NCBI GenBank assembly: GCA_002840755.1
Contig: PHBZ01000010.1
Coordinates: forward strand, 97,617 to 161,616
Source of the DNA: Chloroflexi bacterium HGW-Chloroflexi-10
GTDB taxonomy: Bacteria > Chloroflexota > Anaerolineae > Anaerolineales > Anaerolineaceae
DNA length: 64,000 nt
Direction: 5' to 3'
The notes beneath the pieces were generated by a model. It saw only the letters and a program-made list of their open reading frames with translations, had not been told where the DNA came from and did not search any database. Both the position numbers and the translations under genes were made by a program. Shown in pieces: positions 17,706 to 26,942 of this stretch; the first letter of the stretch is position 1, and every line of letters starts with the position of its first letter.

Positions 17706-18722
17706 TTAAAAAACCAGACCATTATGTGTATCTGCATAAACACCCGCCATTGCCTCATCGGCCACAGGTTTTTCCGCACTTGCTGCAAATGCCACAGCAG
17801 CATCTAACTGCACAATCACTGAACCCTGTAATTCTTCCAGATCGCCATCATCAAACAGGTTTGATTCAATTAATTTTTGCTTAAATCGATCGATGGGATC
17901 TTTTTTCTGCCAACTATGAATTTCCTCTTGTGTTCTATATACCTGCGGGTCGCCCTCATAATGCCCACGATAGCGATAGGTTTTTGCTTCAATAAAAGTG
18001 GGACCTTCACCCCGATTTGCCCGTTCTACAGCCTCTTTGACAGCTTCATACACTGCCAATACATCATTCCCGTCCACTATAACGCCGGGAAATCCGTATG
18101 ATTGAGCACGGATGGCAAGATCATCAATTGGTGTACAACGATGCATAGCAGTACCTTCCCCATAGAGATTGTTCTCACAGAAAAAGATGACCGGCAACTT
18201 CCATACACCGGCCTGATTGGCGGCCTCGTGGAAGGAACCTTCATTGGAGGCACCGTCACCAAAAAATGCCACAGCAACTCGTTTCTCCTTACGCATCTGA
18301 AAACCCAATGCTGCACCAGTGGCCATGGGAATGCCCCCACCCACTATACCATTGGCACCAAGAATGCCTAATGAAAAATCTGCGATATGTAAAGAACCAC
18401 CGCGCCCTTTGCAGTATCCAGGGCTGCGGGCAGCTAATTCGGCCATCATATATTTCGGGTCTCCGCCTTTTCCAATTAAATGCCCGTGACCGCGATGCGT
18501 ACTGGTAATAACGTCTTCAGCGGTTAATGCCAGGCAAACACCCACAGCAGTGGCTTCCTGCCCAACACAGGAGTGAATAAACCCTGGAATCAAACCACCG
18601 CGACGTTCTTCAATGGCTCTGAGTTCAAATTCACGAACAAGAGTCATTCTTCTGTACATTTCTCCCAACAATTCGGGGGTATAACGTTCTTTATAAAATT
18701 TTGCTTCTGGTCCGGTTTGCAT
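17706..18722 (-). CDS. 2-oxo-acid/acetoin dehydrogenase E1 component, alpha subunit
   Basis: A 338-residue E1 alpha subunit. The thiamine-diphosphate motif runs from FFGDGASNEGSFHEA to FFCENN. The family segments FIHSCVGQEATAVG, STHRGHGHLIGKG and YRYRGHYEGDP are all present. The Met chosen follows AGAGGA by about 6 bases; an in-frame Met seven codons earlier has no better site. AcoA is the closest named relative in style. It acts with E1beta and E2 encoded next; the complex would convert a 2-oxo acid or acetoin to an acyl-CoA. Confidence 0.94.
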   Translation of the reverse strand: MQTGPEAKFYKERYTPELLGEMYRRMTLVREFELRAIEERRGGLIPGFIHSCVGQEATAVGVCLALTAEDVITSTHRGHGHLIGKGGDPKYMMAELAARSPGYCKGRGGSLHIADFSLGILGANGIVGGGIPMATGAALGFQMRKEKRVAVAFFGDGASNEGSFHEAANQAGVWKLPVIFFCENNLYGEGTAMHRCTPIDDLAIRAQSYGFPGVIVDGNDVLAVYEAVKEAVERANRGEGPTFIEAKTYRYRGHYEGDPQVYRTQEEIHSWQKKDPIDRFKQKLIESNLFDDGDLEELQGSVIVQLDAAVAFAASAEKPVADEAMAGVYADTHNGLVF

Positions 18723-18750
18723 ATCTTTATCCTCTGTAATCAATCCAAAA

Positions 18751-20085
18751 TCAGGCTGATTTTTTCCAAAGCCTGTGTGCTTCTTTTTGTGTACTTTTTT
18801 GTAATTCTTCCATATTGGCGTTCAAAACTTCGCCGTTCATTTTTCGAATCTTTCCGGCAACCATCACTGTATCCACATCGCTTGCATTGCAATATAACAA
18901 CAATTGATCATAGAGATTATGTTGTTCAATAGGCGTAGGCAGTTTTGGATTGACTAACATCCAATCTGCCTGCCAACCCGGTTTTAAGCAGCCTACATTC
19001 TCCAGTCCTAATGCATTGGCGCCACCAGCTGTGGCCAGGTGCCAGACGAGACCTGCCGGCATTACCCGCGGATCACAATGAGAAGCCTTATGGATTAAAA
19101 ATGCCCCACGCATAACCTCAAAAAAGTCGGTAATATATCCATCTGATCCCAAACCAACAGTGACTCCAGCCTCGACCAATTCTGGAAGTGGAGCGATTCC
19201 ACCTCCCACCTCACAATTGGATAATGGCATATGTGTAACCCGAGCACTGCGTGAGGCCAGGAGATTTATTTCATTTTGATCGATTTGTACGCATTGGGAG
19301 GCTAACATTCCCGGTCCTAATACCCCAATGCGATCATAATATTCAATCGGTCTTAATCCGTTACGTTCCAGCATCGCATGGGGTTCGTAGTGACCTTCAG
19401 AACAATGCATGTGGGTTAATACACCTATTTCGGCTGCCAATGCAAATGCCCGTTTGATAAACGCCTCTGAGCAGGTAAAAGTTGTATGGAAACACATCAA
19501 TCCGTTTACCAGGCTGCCTTTTCCTTTACCAAATTCGATCATGGCTATATTTTCAGAAAGACCAAGTTCGCCATTCATCTGGCTTACTCTTTCAGTTGCT
19601 TCAAAAGATAATATGCCACGGATTCCCCATTTTTCTACGATTTCCGCCTGCTTAACCAGTACGCCGGGTAAAGCATAAGGTGCTTCAGTGCAATCATAAA
19701 AAGAGGTAATTCCAGAACGAATCATCTGCGCACAATTCCAGTTTGTTGCGGCATTGATCATTTCAGAATCTAGCTGGTTTTCCACCAACGGCCACCAAAA
19801 CTCTTCCAGAAATGGCATAAAACCTGATGGTGATTTGGTTAAGGGAATACCATGGGCAAGAATGCCATATAAATGTGTATGGGCATCTACAAATCCGGGC
19901 AATAATACTTGTTCCGGTCTTTCGATTATTTCATCATGTGAAAAACAGCTACGCAGTTCATTAGCAGGTGCAATTGCATCAATTTTGTCATTCAGCACCC
20001 GTATACCATAACCTTCTTTAGGATGTTCCAAAGGAGAAGTTACCAACCATTTCGGAAAGATTAATAATCCTTTTGTTTCTATCAC
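18751..20085 (-). CDS. ssnA: SsnA-like amidohydrolase with an altered active-site position
   Basis: A 444-residue amidohydrolase. H-x-H is in FVDAHTHLYG, the next His in THMHCSEGHYE, and the Asp in GLGSDGYITDFFEVM. The segments FLEEFWWPL, SFEATERVS and the Trp-rich C-terminus recall E. coli SsnA, a member of the anaerobic purine cluster. At the strand where relatives have a conserved His (HAVWV or HSVWL in the two paralogues here), this protein reads SQCVQI, with Gln (codon 19294-19296). That may change or abolish hydrolysis. Translation starts at GTG with AAGGAA 9 bases upstream. It lies between the dihydropyrimidinase and E1alpha genes. Confidence 0.88.
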   Translation of the reverse strand: MIETKGLLIFPKWLVTSPLEHPKEGYGIRVLNDKIDAIAPANELRSCFSHDEIIERPEQVLLPGFVDAHTHLYGILAHGIPLTKSPSGFMPFLEEFWWPLVENQLDSEMINAATNWNCAQMIRSGITSFYDCTEAPYALPGVLVKQAEIVEKWGIRGILSFEATERVSQMNGELGLSENIAMIEFGKGKGSLVNGLMCFHTTFTCSEAFIKRAFALAAEIGVLTHMHCSEGHYEPHAMLERNGLRPIEYYDRIGVLGPGMLASQCVQIDQNEINLLASRSARVTHMPLSNCEVGGGIAPLPELVEAGVTVGLGSDGYITDFFEVMRGAFLIHKASHCDPRVMPAGLVWHLATAGGANALGLENVGCLKPGWQADWMLVNPKLPTPIEQHNLYDQLLLYCNASDVDTVMVAGKIRKMNGEVLNANMEELQKSTQKEAHRLWKKSA

Positions 20086-20143
20086 AATTTTATGTTCCTT
20101 TTTCCATTGGAATAATTACTTTTTTTATCAGAAACTCACATAT

Positions 20144-21529
20144 CTACATGAACTCAGGTAGGCCACAATGAAGAAATTTTCCGGATTTTTTTTGTTCAAT
20201 AAAATTGCCATCTTTAATCAATACCTGACCTTTTACAATGGTCATAACCGGATAACCGGTTAACTCAACCCCATTATAGGGAGAATAATCAACCTGTTCG
20301 TGCAACAGCTCCGGGTTTATTGTCAGTTTTTTCTGTGGATCAAAAAGGACAATATCAGCATCCGATCCGACGGCTAATGATCCCTTTTGTGGAAAAATGC
20401 CGAATATTTTTGCCGGCTGGGTGCTGCAAATATTTACCCAATTCTGCAAAGAAATGCATTGGTTCAGCACCCCATACGTATGCATTAGCGGATACCGCAA
20501 TTCGATTCCCGGCAATCCACCGGGCACTTTTCTGAAATCACCCAGGCCAATTTCTTTTTGAGGATGAATGCGGAATGAACAATGATCACTGCCTACGGAT
20601 TGGATCTGACCAATTTCCAACGCATTCCAGATCAGTTCTTTTTCAAAAACTTCCCTCAATGGCGGAGAGCACACCAGCGCAGCCGCTTCTATCGCGCTGC
20701 CATGCAATATGGCTTGCTGATCAAGCAATAAGTATTGGGGGCAAGTTTCCGCAATTACTTTTATATGATTATATCTGGCTACTGAAACAGCCCGGATCGA
20801 TTGTGAAGTGGATAAATGCACCAGATATAAATTCACCTTAGATTCCCAGGCTAATTCAATGCATTGATTTACAGCTTCCAATTCCGCTGAAGGCGGCCTA
20901 CTAAATGGAAAGTTCTGTGGAGCAATTCTTCCTTCTGAAATCAAATTTTGTGTTGCCCTCTGGATCAAGAGATCATCTTCAGCATGAACCATACAGATAC
21001 CACCAGAAGCTGAAATTTTTTTCATTACTATAAAAATACCTGGATAGTCCAACTTCATGCCATCGTATGTTGTGTAGAGCTTAAATGAGGAAACACCTGC
21101 CTTCATCATGGCGGGAATTTGTTTCAGTGTTTCATCGGAAGAATCAGTTATGGTCATATGCAGAGCAAAATCAACCCAACTGGAATCATTAGCTTCGGCT
21201 TTCCGTTGCTGTAAAGCATCCTGTAAGGATTGCCCTGGGTTTGGCTCTACGAAGTCGATTACCGTTGTTGTTCCTCCGCAGGCTGCCGCCAATGTACCGG
21301 AATTCCAATCATCACTGGTAATCGTTGTTGGAGTCGGCATCTGCAAATGCACATGCGGATCCACACCGCCGGGCAATACAAGCAGACCGCTAGCATCAAT
21401 AGTCTCTTTACCTTCCAGGTTAGTACCCCAAGCCGCAATGTTCTCACCTCGAATGCCGATATCCATTCGGGTAACATTTTCATGGGTGACCAGGGACCCG
21501 CCTTGAATAACGAGATCAAATTCAGGCAT
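20144..21529 (-). CDS. hyuA: Dihydropyrimidinase/hydantoinase (HyuA/HydA-like)
   Basis: A 461-residue cyclic amidohydrolase. Metal ligands are GGVDPHVHLQMP, the carboxylated Lys in SSFKLYTTYDG, MVHAEDD, VHLSTS and the Asp of SVGSDHCSF. The enzyme opens cyclic diamides such as dihydropyrimidines, hydantoins or reduced purine products. HyuA belongs to the E. coli and gut-anaerobe purine/urate cluster together with SsnA, XdhD, YgeY and YgeW, all represented in this operon. The ATG overlaps the end of the GH31 gene by 8 bases, so the glycosidase and ring-opening enzyme are co-transcribed. Confidence 0.94.
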   Translation of the reverse strand: MPEFDLVIQGGSLVTHENVTRMDIGIRGENIAAWGTNLEGKETIDASGLLVLPGGVDPHVHLQMPTPTTITSDDWNSGTLAAACGGTTTVIDFVEPNPGQSLQDALQQRKAEANDSSWVDFALHMTITDSSDETLKQIPAMMKAGVSSFKLYTTYDGMKLDYPGIFIVMKKISASGGICMVHAEDDLLIQRATQNLISEGRIAPQNFPFSRPPSAELEAVNQCIELAWESKVNLYLVHLSTSQSIRAVSVARYNHIKVIAETCPQYLLLDQQAILHGSAIEAAALVCSPPLREVFEKELIWNALEIGQIQSVGSDHCSFRIHPQKEIGLGDFRKVPGGLPGIELRYPLMHTYGVLNQCISLQNWVNICSTQPAKIFGIFPQKGSLAVGSDADIVLFDPQKKLTINPELLHEQVDYSPYNGVELTGYPVMTIVKGQVLIKDGNFIEQKKSGKFLHCGLPEFM

Positions 21530-23969
21530 TGTTCATTCTTTCCAGATCAAAGGTTACTTTTACCCCTTTACTTCCATCGAGGCTAACATGACAGCCGTTG
21601 TGAGACGTGGATAAGACAATTGGAAGGGATGCGAGGGTTGCCTTTACCGCCTCAATCCCAAACAACTTAAGAATCACTTCTCCTGGCGTTGGACTGACGG
21701 TTACATTTATTTGAGAATCTGTTCTTTGGTAAGCAACCTGAATTGCATTACGATCTTCGTCTTGTATCATTATGTTTCCGCTATTTTGGGGGTCATAAAT
21801 TTCTATGGTTAACGGGTTCAGATCCTTTTGGTTTACAAAATCCATTTCGGGGCCATAAGGAATGATTGAACCTCCGCGAACCCATAAGGGTAGGGTATCC
21901 AACGGAGCGTCAACATTCACCCATTTTCCACCGCTTATAAGATCTTTTGTCCAAAAATCTACCCAGACTCCCTGTGGCAAATACACATTTACCTTGTGAT
22001 CGCGGGTAAAAACAGGAGCGACAAGGAAACTATCACCAAACATATACTGAAGATCCAGCCTTTGCGTAGTAGGATCATCCTGAAACTCCAGCAGCATCGG
22101 CCGGACCATTGGCAACCCGGTCTGGCTGCTTTTTACCGCCTGGCTGTAAATATATGGCAATAAACGATAGCGAAGCTTAAGGTATTTCATTGAAATTATT
22201 TCGGCTTCTTCTCCAAATGTCCAGGGCTCACGTGCTTGTTTTCCATGTGCGCGAACATGGGATGAAAAAACTCCCACCTGCATCCAACGCAGATACACCT
22301 CTGCATCTTTGGGATATGTGTCTTTCACCGAATCATTGTAAGATTCTTTAAAATCTACATGATAGGTATCATCAAAAAAATGCGGTGAGTAGTCAAAACC
22401 GCCCACATCATGGCTGCAAAAAGGCACACCTGACAGTCCGTAACCCAACAACGCGCGTACCTGACAGGAAAGCTGATCAAGCGTGCTATAGCTATCGCCA
22501 CCCCATTGCACCGGATAACGCTGAGAACCTGCGTATGCAGATCTGCCCCAAACCAACCCCCGCCCCAATTTTCTTTTTGAAAGCTCAAAGGCTGCGCGGT
22601 TATACACCTGCGGGTAAAGATTATGCATTTCCATACCAGTACGACCGTCGAAATAAACGGCATCCAGCGGTGCCTGTTCTCCAAAATCAGTCTTGAATAC
22701 CGCAACGCCCATGTCGTGGAGTAACTCCAATTTTGATTGCCACCAAGCAACAGCCGCTGGATTGGTAAAATCCACAGCACCGAGATTTTCACCTGAAAAG
22801 GCTTCCATCACCGGGCTTACTTCACCAGCCTCATTTCTAATAAAATAACCATTTTGCTCGGCCTCCAGGTAAAGAGGTGTCCCCTTAGGAACATAGGGAT
22901 GAATCCATAGAGAAGTCCGGATTCCCTGATCCCGCATCCATTGCATCATCTCTTTTGGGTTTGGAAAATGTGTTTCATCCCATTGATAACTGCACCAAGG
23001 ACCATCCCCCATCCACCACGGATCTAAATGTAAAACATCACAGGGAAACCCACGCTCTCGCATTTCTTTAATGACCTGCTCCACCTCTTCACGGGAACGA
23101 TACCCGGCTCTTGAAATCCAAAAACCAAATGACCATTTTGGTGGAACCGGTGCATAACCGGTTAATTCACAATATCGTTTTAAAATGTGTTTGTATGCCG
23201 GCCCGAAAATAAGGAAGATATCCAATTGTGAATCATTAATATGAATGGAGTATGTGACAGAGGACTCAGAGCCTATCCGAAAAAGCATTGGATAAGAAGA
23301 ATGCACAAACAAACCATAACCGGAACTACTGAGCAATAAAGGTACATTTTTATATGATCGATAACTGCTCACATTTCCGCTATCAACCGCCCATAATGGA
23401 ATTTCCTGATTCCATTTATCCAATGAGGTGAATTTCTCACCCAGTCCATAAAACGATTCCCCTGGCCGGACCGCTATACTTTCTCGAATACAATACAGTC
23501 CGTTTTCACCACATTCACATCCACTTGGAGGAACTTCAAACCCAGGTCCATAAGCACGATCATCCGTTCTTTCACTGAAAAGAACTTTTCCTTGACCGGA
23601 ACAAGGGTCATCATAGGCGGTGATCTGCCAGGTGCGGGGAAATTCCACCCGCAACCTGTCAGTCACCAGTGTTACACAATCTTCAGATTCACGTAGAACA
23701 AATTTTTCTGGAGGAAAAAGCGTTTGAACCAACATATCTGAAGGGGATTCTCTTAATCCGTAAGGATTCATTCGTAACCGAATGACATCCGGTTGAATAA
23801 CATCTACAAAATATTCAATTAAATCACCATTGGCTAACTCACATGAAAAAAGGATGCCATTCGGAGTTTCTTGATAGGATAACCATTGACGAATAAAATA
23901 CCGGGGAGCATGCACATCCCTAACATCCAAAGAAGCAGCAATGGCTTTCCAATCAATTTGTTTATTCAT
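21522..23969 (-). CDS. GH31 alpha-glycosidase, alpha-xylosidase (YicI)-like
   Basis: An 815-residue family 31 glycoside hydrolase. The nucleophile is the Asp of VFKTDFGEQ, typical of YicI-type alpha-xylosidases, and the acid/base Asp lies in VQWGGDS after WGRSAYAGSQRYP. An N-terminal beta-sandwich with FYGLGEKFTSLDKW precedes the barrel, which contains VLHLDPWWMG. No signal peptide is seen, so it acts inside the cell on imported alpha-glycosides. The ATG chosen has AAAGGA about 11 bases upstream; TTG and ATG codons just before it are poorer. It is the first gene of the long operon and overlaps hyuA. A second GH31 lies at 28503. Confidence 0.94.
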   Translation of the reverse strand: MNKQIDWKAIAASLDVRDVHAPRYFIRQWLSYQETPNGILFSCELANGDLIEYFVDVIQPDVIRLRMNPYGLRESPSDMLVQTLFPPEKFVLRESEDCVTLVTDRLRVEFPRTWQITAYDDPCSGQGKVLFSERTDDRAYGPGFEVPPSGCECGENGLYCIRESIAVRPGESFYGLGEKFTSLDKWNQEIPLWAVDSGNVSSYRSYKNVPLLLSSSGYGLFVHSSYPMLFRIGSESSVTYSIHINDSQLDIFLIFGPAYKHILKRYCELTGYAPVPPKWSFGFWISRAGYRSREEVEQVIKEMRERGFPCDVLHLDPWWMGDGPWCSYQWDETHFPNPKEMMQWMRDQGIRTSLWIHPYVPKGTPLYLEAEQNGYFIRNEAGEVSPVMEAFSGENLGAVDFTNPAAVAWWQSKLELLHDMGVAVFKTDFGEQAPLDAVYFDGRTGMEMHNLYPQVYNRAAFELSKRKLGRGLVWGRSAYAGSQRYPVQWGGDSYSTLDQLSCQVRALLGYGLSGVPFCSHDVGGFDYSPHFFDDTYHVDFKESYNDSVKDTYPKDAEVYLRWMQVGVFSSHVRAHGKQAREPWTFGEEAEIISMKYLKLRYRLLPYIYSQAVKSSQTGLPMVRPMLLEFQDDPTTQRLDLQYMFGDSFLVAPVFTRDHKVNVYLPQGVWVDFWTKDLISGGKWVNVDAPLDTLPLWVRGGSIIPYGPEMDFVNQKDLNPLTIEIYDPQNSGNIMIQDEDRNAIQVAYQRTDSQINVTVSPTPGEVILKLFGIEAVKATLASLPIVLSTSHNGCHVSLDGSKGVKVTFDLERMNNA

Positions 23970-24185
23970 AAACACAATCATCCTTTTCAAAAATCTGATG
24001 GGGTGAAATAGGAAAAAAAATTATCTTTTTAACAAAACAGTAAAACTTCTTTTGGGTATTTTAATTAATTTAAATAGGATATTCATTGAAGATTCCGTAC
24101 AAACACAACCAGATCAAAAAACTTTGATCTCCACACTGAAAATTGGCAAACTTTGAATCTAATATTGATTGGAAATGCTACATAA

Positions 24186-24256
24186 TGTTAAGACACACTT
24201 TACATTGTAAAGAATAACATAACCATTACTTTAATTCAACATTTTTTAAGAATTCC
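24186..24256 (-). promoter_or_regulatory. Promoter/operator block of the large minus-strand operon (copy 1)
   Basis: Reading on the minus strand, -35 TTGAAT (24234-24239) and -10 TATTCT (24211-24216) are separated by 17 bases, with TG one base before the -10 (extended -10). Downstream follows a perfect CTTTAC-AAT-GTAAAG palindrome overlapping the expected start site. The 71 bases match plus-strand 28112-28182 at 58 positions without a gap. The block lies about 220 bases before the GH31 start codon. Confidence 0.75.
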
Positions 24257-24970
24257 TGGGTAATTCTTTTGTTGAAAAAAATATTTTTTATTCTGCGATC
24301 TTTCAGCAGGTAACAATTTTATTTATCGTTAAATTATTGACCTTTTTGTTCTCTCGTTATCTCTGAAAATAATAGCCACCTTCGTTTTCGTTGTTAACCT
24401 CAAGATAGCCAACAGTTCCGAGAAATTGCAAAAAGTAGTTTTAGGGCTTCATTACCAGTTAGTATTTTGACCCGGGAAATAGTAAAAGAACCATGGAGCA
24501 CCGGCAAAAAAATATGTCCGGCTAGTTTCTCATTTATCTCGAAAAACAAAAGGGCCTGCAAAAGGGTCAGATATATGCTGTTTCGTGTTTCAAAATCCAA
24601 ATAAGCTTCCCGAAAAGGACTGGTGATTCCCGACAAATTAGAAAAATATAGAAAACTCTGCTCGAAAGAGGTAAATCGGGTCTTTCTTCGGATCGCGATG
24701 CCCCTCAGCCTCCTTCATTGCATTTCTGCTGCGATTACCACAGCTATGACTTTGTCTTATCTCTTGTGCACCCTTTTCCTTTTTCGGAAATGACTTGTTG
24801 GTAATCACAAATGCCATGTAAAGTAGCGCTTGACTATAATAAACATATATAATAAGCTATTAGTAAGATACAGATTAAGAATGGTTATTTCCGTATCTGT
24901 AATTATCTTCTTTTGCATCGCTAATCCGACTGATAAATCAACTTCTAATGAATTAAATGTAGAGGGAAAA
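24257..24970. other. Long noncoding stretch upstream of the XRE-cupin gene
   Basis: About 700 bases with no convincing gene. A minus-strand frame at 24400-24636 (78 codons from a TTG) shows no recognisable family and only alternative starts. A 31-codon hydrophobic plus-strand frame at 24698-24793 is also unsupported. TGTAAAGT at 24817-24824 repeats the core of the shared GH31 operator, which could let the regulator act on its own gene. The bases just before the regulator (24881-24970) read in frame as a hydrophobic segment, most likely by chance. Confidence 0.4.
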
Positions 24971-25591
24971 ATGGCCCAAAATTTTAATCCTGGAACTCAT
25001 TTAAGAAAATTACGAAAAGAGCGGGGTTTTAGCCTTCGCGAAGTTGCACGGCGAACTGATCTGAGTGCATCTTTCTTGAGTCAGGTTGAACACGGCATTT
25101 CAAATGTTTCACTCGATTCTCTCATCAAAATTGCGGAAGCTCTTGATGTTCCATTAATGTATTTTTTGGAAGAACAACCGGCAGATATTGAAAATTTAAG
25201 CTCCCATATTGATCCGGAGCCTTGTGAGGATATTGACCGCACAAACACCTATTCACCGGTTGTCCGTGCTGGTTGTCGGCCCCGTTTAATTCTTCCCCCT
25301 TCCGGAGTTGAATATCAATTACTGGTTCCAGATTTAAGCCACAAAATGGAAGCAGTGATCGGGCAATTATCTCCTGGTTCGAGCAATGTTGCACGCAGGT
25401 TGAGAGAAGAAACAGAAGAGTTTATTTATGTATTAAGCGGTGAGTTATTGATTGGATTAGGCGACCAGGAATATACTTTAAGGCCTGGTGATTCGATTAA
25501 TTTTGCCGGAGATAAGCTGACCAAATTAGCCTGTGCTTCTGTTGATCGAGATGCTTCTTGGATTTCGGTGATTACTCCGCCAGTTTTCTAA
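24971..25591 (+). CDS. XRE-family regulator with C-terminal cupin domain
   Basis: A 206-residue transcription factor. Residues 5-65 form a helix-turn-helix (LRKLRKERGFSLREVAR, then SASFLSQVEHGISNVSLDSL). The C-terminal half is a cupin (EETEEFIYVLSGELLIGLG, then LRPGDSINFAG) that would sense a small ligand. The start follows GAGGG; the frame extends upstream but only into hydrophobic, unlikely sequence. It sits between two oppositely transcribed GH31 units that share a promoter/operator block, so it is the natural candidate to control both. A related regulator is at 44401-44937. Confidence 0.92.
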   Translation: MAQNFNPGTHLRKLRKERGFSLREVARRTDLSASFLSQVEHGISNVSLDSLIKIAEALDVPLMYFLEEQPADIENLSSHIDPEPCEDIDRTNTYSPVVRAGCRPRLILPPSGVEYQLLVPDLSHKMEAVIGQLSPGSSNVARRLREETEEFIYVLSGELLIGLGDQEYTLRPGDSINFAGDKLTKLACASVDRDASWISVITPPVF

Positions 25592-25696
25592 AAGATTACC
25601 CCTTGTTACCAGAACAATCCTAAATGAAAAATCATTTTGATAATTTTCTATCATAATTCTTTTCATTCTTTTATCGAAAGAATATATGGAGTTTCT

Positions 25697-26878
25697 GTGC
25701 AAAATCCTGGCCTCAATCTCACAAAATTTTCAAAAGAGTTCATTAAAGATCATAATCAGGAGGCGAAAGAAGTCTGGGAAGCTTTTCGTTTGGGAAAACC
25801 CATTCGGCCACCTGTTAGGTTAGGAACAACCACACAATTTTTTATTTTTAATGAGTTTCTAAATCCTGATGAAAGGATTACATTTTCAGATTATTTATCC
25901 GAAGCAAAAACAATGCTGGACTTCAGTTTGAAATCTGCATTATGGCGAATTGAAAATATAGCCCAATATTGTGACGATCTCATCGATTTACCTGATGAGT
26001 TTAGTATAAGAGTGGATCTGCAAACATTTGAAGAAGCTGCATATTTTGGTGCACCGCTCGAATTTCTTTCGCATCAGGTACCTGACACACGCCCCATTTT
26101 ATCTGGGAATAAAAAATACATGCTTTTTGACCAACCCTACCCAGACCCGATGGTCGCTGGATATTATGGAAAGGCGCGACAAATCTATGAAGAGATGCTC
26201 GACTATCTTCAAAAGCATCCAACTTTTTTGGATCGTCCAGTTACTATCCAGCCTTATGGGTATTGGACAGGTGGCTTTCTAACTCTGGCAATGGCTCTAA
26301 GAGGCTTTGAGTTCTTAACAGATCTCGTTGATGATACAGATTATGCCTTCCAACTTCTCAAATATCTCTATGACGGTATTGTTTCCAGAGTTAAAATCTA
26401 TAGTAATTTTTTCAGTTTGCCTTTTCCAAATTCCGATTTGTTTTTTGTAGATGACTCCATCCAATTAATTTCTACAAAGATGTTAAAAGAATACTTATTA
26501 CCCCTCTATAAACAATATAAATCAGAAATCACCACTGCTGAACACATCAAAATGCATCTTTGTGGAGATGCCAGCCGCCATTTCAAAATTCTGAAGGATG
26601 AGTTAGGGGTAAATGAATTTGAAACAGGATTTCCAATCGATTTTGGCAAGGTTCGCCGAGAACTTGGTCCCGATGTCACCATCCAGGGCGGACCCAATAT
26701 TATGTTTCTCAAGGATGGCTCACCGGAAGAAGTTAGCAAAGAAACACAAAGAATACTCGAATCCGGCATTTTAGATGGTGGTAAGTTTATCTTAAGAGAA
26801 GGTAATAATTTGGCACCGCACACACCATTCAATAACCTTGATTCTATGTTCCAGACAGCCAGGAAAATCAGGTTTTGA
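25697..26878 (+). CDS. Uroporphyrinogen decarboxylase-fold protein, second copy
   Basis: A 393-residue URO-D superfamily protein, recognised mainly from its C-terminal half: KMHLCGDASRHFKILKDEL, ETGFPIDFGKVRRELG and VTIQGGPNIMFLKDGSPEEV. The N-terminal half is AT-rich and aromatic and less typical. The GTG chosen has GGAG five bases upstream; the frame continues further but without a site. It is a distant paralogue of 7642-8814. Such proteins often transfer methyl groups to or from corrinoids, but no corrinoid protein is nearby. Transcribed with the regulator before it and the dehydrogenase after it. Confidence 0.82.
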   Translation: MQNPGLNLTKFSKEFIKDHNQEAKEVWEAFRLGKPIRPPVRLGTTTQFFIFNEFLNPDERITFSDYLSEAKTMLDFSLKSALWRIENIAQYCDDLIDLPDEFSIRVDLQTFEEAAYFGAPLEFLSHQVPDTRPILSGNKKYMLFDQPYPDPMVAGYYGKARQIYEEMLDYLQKHPTFLDRPVTIQPYGYWTGGFLTLAMALRGFEFLTDLVDDTDYAFQLLKYLYDGIVSRVKIYSNFFSLPFPNSDLFFVDDSIQLISTKMLKEYLLPLYKQYKSEITTAEHIKMHLCGDASRHFKILKDELGVNEFETGFPIDFGKVRRELGPDVTIQGGPNIMFLKDGSPEEVSKETQRILESGILDGGKFILREGNNLAPHTPFNNLDSMFQTARKIRF

Positions 26879-26942
26879 TTTGATTTTTGCCTTTTACTTT
26901 TACAACAATAAAATATAAAGGTTTTAAGAATTGGAGAAAATC

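Noticed and set aside
24400..24636. Minus-strand 78-codon frame before the XRE-cupin gene
   Set aside because: It begins at a TTG, upstream in-frame sequence reaches a stop without an ATG, and no family pattern is visible. Treated as noncoding, possibly a remnant.
24830..24970. Upstream in-frame extension of the XRE-cupin gene with a hydrophobic segment
   Set aside because: The helix-turn-helix proteins of this family start close to the first helix, and GAGGG precedes the ATG at 24971. The extension overlaps the expected promoter.
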